A DNA stretch of 64,000 nucleotides, taken from assembly GCF_000165425.1 (NCBI RefSeq), contig NW_001799233.1, forward strand, positions 3,256 to 67,255. Direction: 5' to 3'. Position numbers and translations under genes: made by a program. Below the pieces are notes generated by a model that was given only the letters and a program-made list of their open reading frames with translations, was not told the origin of the DNA and ran no database searches. The stretch's first letter is position 1. The number at the start of each line of letters is the position of its first letter. Shown in pieces: positions 61,313 through 64,000 of this stretch. This DNA is from Paramecium tetraurelia (lineage: Eukaryota > Ciliophora > Oligohymenophorea > Peniculida > Parameciidae).

Positions 61313-62269
61313 AATGTTTCTAATAAAATAATATTATTTTCTTACTTAAGATGTTCCTTTTTATTTTAAATAAAAGATTTAAATTGTCCCCTATATAACA
61401 ATGAATTTAATAATTCCCGAACTATTATAATACAGACCAATCCATCCTATTTGAATGACTCTAAGACTTAGTATCAACAAATCTCATATGTTTATAAGTA
61501 CCTAATTTAGAGAAAACAAACAAATCTTGGTTGATCATCTTTCATTTTTTGTTCTCTAATTAGTTGATATTCAGCAATTATATATCTTATCAACTTAGTA
61601 TGTATACAACGCTTAAATTTAATATATGATCTTAAAATTTGTATTTTAGAATACCTAATGCATTTAATTTATTACTAGATCATTTTAAAATATGATATAA
61701 TTTTGAATGTAGAATAAAAAATTCATATATATTGTAGAATTAATTACGTTTATGGTCATTTATAATGTCTTTAATATCTTTTATTTGATATTTGGTACAA
61801 CATAACTTGCTTTTCTTTTGAAACATAAGTTATTGCTAGAATCGAAGATGATTTTTATAATTGTTTAATGTTGATTATACAACTCATAACATAATTGCCA
61901 TTATTTTATTTAAATTTATATTACATCATTTAATTATTCTTTAAGAATATAGATTTAAAAATTAATCTTAATGAATTTCTTTCCTTAAATTAAATGGAAA
62001 GTGTGATTTTTGTAAAAGTTCTTCTATTTGACTAATGAAAAATGTAACAATTTGTGCTGGTAATGAAGAAGGGCAATTGTTGGTTTGACATGTTTAATTA
62101 TAAACTAAATTATCTTCATTTTATTATTGATTAATAAATATAACAACAGAAAAAAAACTAATAAATTAAAAGAACAAAGAATTTGAGAATGATTTAAATA
62201 GTTGAAGAGAGGAGTGGTATTCAATCTATTAATTTTAGAGTAATAATAATAATAATAATATGAAATTGA
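61313..62269. other. intergenic, no gene seen
   Basis: Nearly 1 kb of very AT-rich DNA with TGA in all frames on both strands and an ATA/ATT-rich trinucleotide run near 62240-62270. It may be promoter sequence of eIF4A and the RING-H2 gene. Confidence 0.5.
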
Positions 62270-62373
62270 TGGAGTTTCACAAAGAATATGGGAAGAAGGT
62301 AATAAAGCTTTTAATTTTTAGTTGCTAATTAATATAGATAAGAAATATAGGTATATAATACAAAATATAGTAA

Positions 62374-62687
62374 ATGTAGTCGTTACAACTCTAATTGTGG
62401 CAGAATAGTGTTGATAAGATGTTTTAAAAGTCGAATGGAGTTCCGAAGAAATTTTTACAAAAATTAAAGATGATGAAAATGGGTAAATCAAACAGACAAT
62501 GCAGTATATGCTGTAATTAATTCTAAAAAGGTATAAACTTTGTATTTAAATAGATGAGCTAATTATATAGCTGCCATGCAAACATATATATCATAAATGT
62601 TGTGTTGATTCTTGGCTTCAAAGTAGTACGAAATGTCCTAATTGTCGATCAGACGTCTTAGAGGCCCTAAAGAATTAGGAGAAATGA
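62374..62687 (+). CDS. small RING-H2 finger protein, 96 aa or longer
   Basis: The C-terminal half is a complete RING-H2 zinc finger: CSICCNQF, then [16 protein letters not shown], then KCPNC, the C3H2C3 pattern of ubiquitin ligases. A 23-nt intron within the finger is required. The shortest model starts at ATG 62374. A coding-looking upstream exon from ATG 62270 (KLMEFHKEYGKK) may belong to the gene, but I could not join it in frame with confidence. There is no transmembrane segment in the short model. Confidence 0.8.
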
Positions 62688-63585
62688 TTTACATTTCTAT
62701 GGACAAGATTATATAAAAACAAAAAAATTAATGCATACAAATACTGATTGCTTTGGAAAACTTTACAATATTCGCTTTGACTCTGTCCTCTAAAATAATT
62801 GGAAGCAACAAAGTAATTCTATACCATTACAAAAATTCAAATTATTTTCTTTAAATGAGTTACTTCAAAATATTCAGTTTTTTTATATTAATTAATTTGG
62901 AGGGTGGATCTAAATATATTAATAAATCATTATTTTAATAATCATTTTAGCTCTATGTTACTGGCCTAGATATAATTTATCTCCACTATTAAAATTATGT
63001 AGATTTATTGCAATATTTACAAAAAATTAAGAATTAATTTTGATTTATATGTGGTACACATGATTGTTCACTAAAATATTTGAATTAAATCAGATAACTG
63101 AAGGTTCCTTATGTGTTTTAATTTAGATGTTCTGGATACAACCACGTAAGTTATTTTCCGAATAAATTAATTCTCCATATACTTTTAAATAATTTAAGAT
63201 AAGGAATTAGATTCTAATTAATTATGCCCAAAAGTTAAAGTTTTCAGAATTATTTCTCCCCCCCTAAGGAATCTAATAATAACTATCTCTTTTTCTCAAA
63301 TTACATAATAACGGAAAAAACAAGATATCTGCGTTTAGATCCAGGAACTTCATATTGCCTTAGTCAGTCTCCATCTTATTAATTATATTCGGCCCAACAC
63401 TTAATCGAATAGAGCACTTGATAATTTATTTAAATAGCTTTATAAATGAGTTGTGCATTTATAATTAAGTAGATGGGGTTTCTTTTATTATGTTATCATA
63501 ATTGAATTTCTTTGTGATTATTAATTTCTGCATAAACTAAGGTCAAAGAAATAAATATTTTCATAAATTTTTTAATAATATCGTT
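62688..63585. other. intergenic with long open frames, no confident gene
   Basis: One plus-strand frame is open from about 62690 to the ARMC9 gene except for a single TGA at 63061-63063. Before the TGA it includes a hydrophobic run (IIILIIILALCYWP). On the minus strand other long open runs occur near 63150-63380. With one stop codon these may be chance. I call no gene but flag the region. Confidence 0.35.
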
Positions 63586-64000
63586 ATGATGAATAATAAC
63601 AATAAGAAACCTTAATCTTAGAAAGAGGTTAGAGCAAAAGTAGATTCTGGATTAAATCGTAAAAACGATGTCCTACAAAAACGAGTTTAATCTGCAATAT
63701 AGTTGGTATAGTATTATATTAATTTAGGTTGATAAATTAGCCGATTCGAATGGAACATTGACAGATCAATTAAATAATATAGTTTAAGATTATCTGGTGA
63801 GAAGCAATTGTTTCAAATCATTGGAGTAGTTCAGAGTAGAATCTTAATTTGCAACAGAATAAAGTAATGAAACAGAAAATATAATTTTGGGTCATTTTGA
63901 TAGAGGTGAAAGAGAGAAGTTTCTGGAATCGTGGAGTCGATACATTCCAATTCAATAGAGACAAGATCATGAATCTTGGAAGCTAGAATTTTTTGTTTAA
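63586..64000 (+). CDS. ARMC9: ARMC9-like protein, 5' part, runs off the window
   Basis: Two Met codons open the frame. A 22-nt intron (about 63700-63721) is required. The following sequence matches the LisH-containing N-terminus of ARMC9 (LNNIVQDYLVRSNCFKSLEQF; RGEREKFLESWSRYIP; ESWKLEFFV). ARMC9 localises to basal bodies and ciliary tips and acts in ciliary length and tip organisation. Only about 130 residues are inside the window; the armadillo repeats would lie beyond it. Confidence 0.82.

Overview
The window looks like the macronuclear genome of a Paramecium-like ciliate. Open frames make sense only if TAA and TAG are read as glutamine and TGA is the sole stop. Genes are interrupted by tiny GT..AG introns, mostly 20-30 nt (for example the 30-nt intron inside the P-loop codons of the eIF4A gene). 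The DNA is very AT-rich and genes are packed tens of bases apart on both strands. Models were built by hand; where introns are named, the spliced length is a whole number of codons ending in TGA.

Layout. 1-2.1 kb: low-density or decayed DNA with two weak small ORFs. 2.1-13.4 kb: a CxCxxCG-motif gene, a truncated haemoglobin, a RING/B-box/LRR (TRIM-like) gene, a ubiquitin protease, a coiled-coil protein, a membrane-anchored cathepsin-like protein whose nucleophile position is Ser, a small coiled-coil protein and a MIR-domain protein. 13.4-17.2 kb: tRNA-Leu(CAA), a short-chain dehydrogenase, a glycerophosphodiester phosphodiesterase and two small unknown proteins. 17.3-20 kb: three tandem CxCxxCG paralogues. 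20-29 kb: a MYCBPAP homologue carrying a phosphoglycerate-kinase-like domain, a small unknown, a secreted H-type-lectin-like protein with a long acidic tail, and an R2R3-style Myb protein. 29-38 kb: a long coiled coil, a small unknown, an EF-hand protein, the NOG1 ribosome-assembly GTPase and a membrane hybrid histidine kinase. 38-45 kb: a 2001-aa cysteine-rich multipass membrane protein with a Gln/Glu coiled-coil tail, and an arginase-family enzyme. 45-64 kb: three MORN-repeat proteins, a solo NPC1 N-terminal-domain protein, a type I membrane protein, an FHA plus BRCT protein, a SET-domain methyltransferase, an EF-hand protein, a histidine phosphatase, a single-pass membrane protein, eIF4A, a RING-H2 protein and the 5' end of an ARMC9 gene.

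There are no operons. Several products point to ciliary or cortical biology (MYCBPAP-like, ARMC9, MORN, EF-hand and coiled-coil proteins); others are housekeeping (NOG1, eIF4A, tRNA). No rRNA, CRISPR array, telomere repeat, transposon or virus-derived element was recognised. The most unusual items are the MYCBPAP/PGK fusion, the CxCxxCG family (four intact genes and a possible relic), the Ser-type cathepsin, the giant Cys-rich/7TM/coiled-coil protein, the FHA-BRCT protein and the free-standing NPC1 N-domain.
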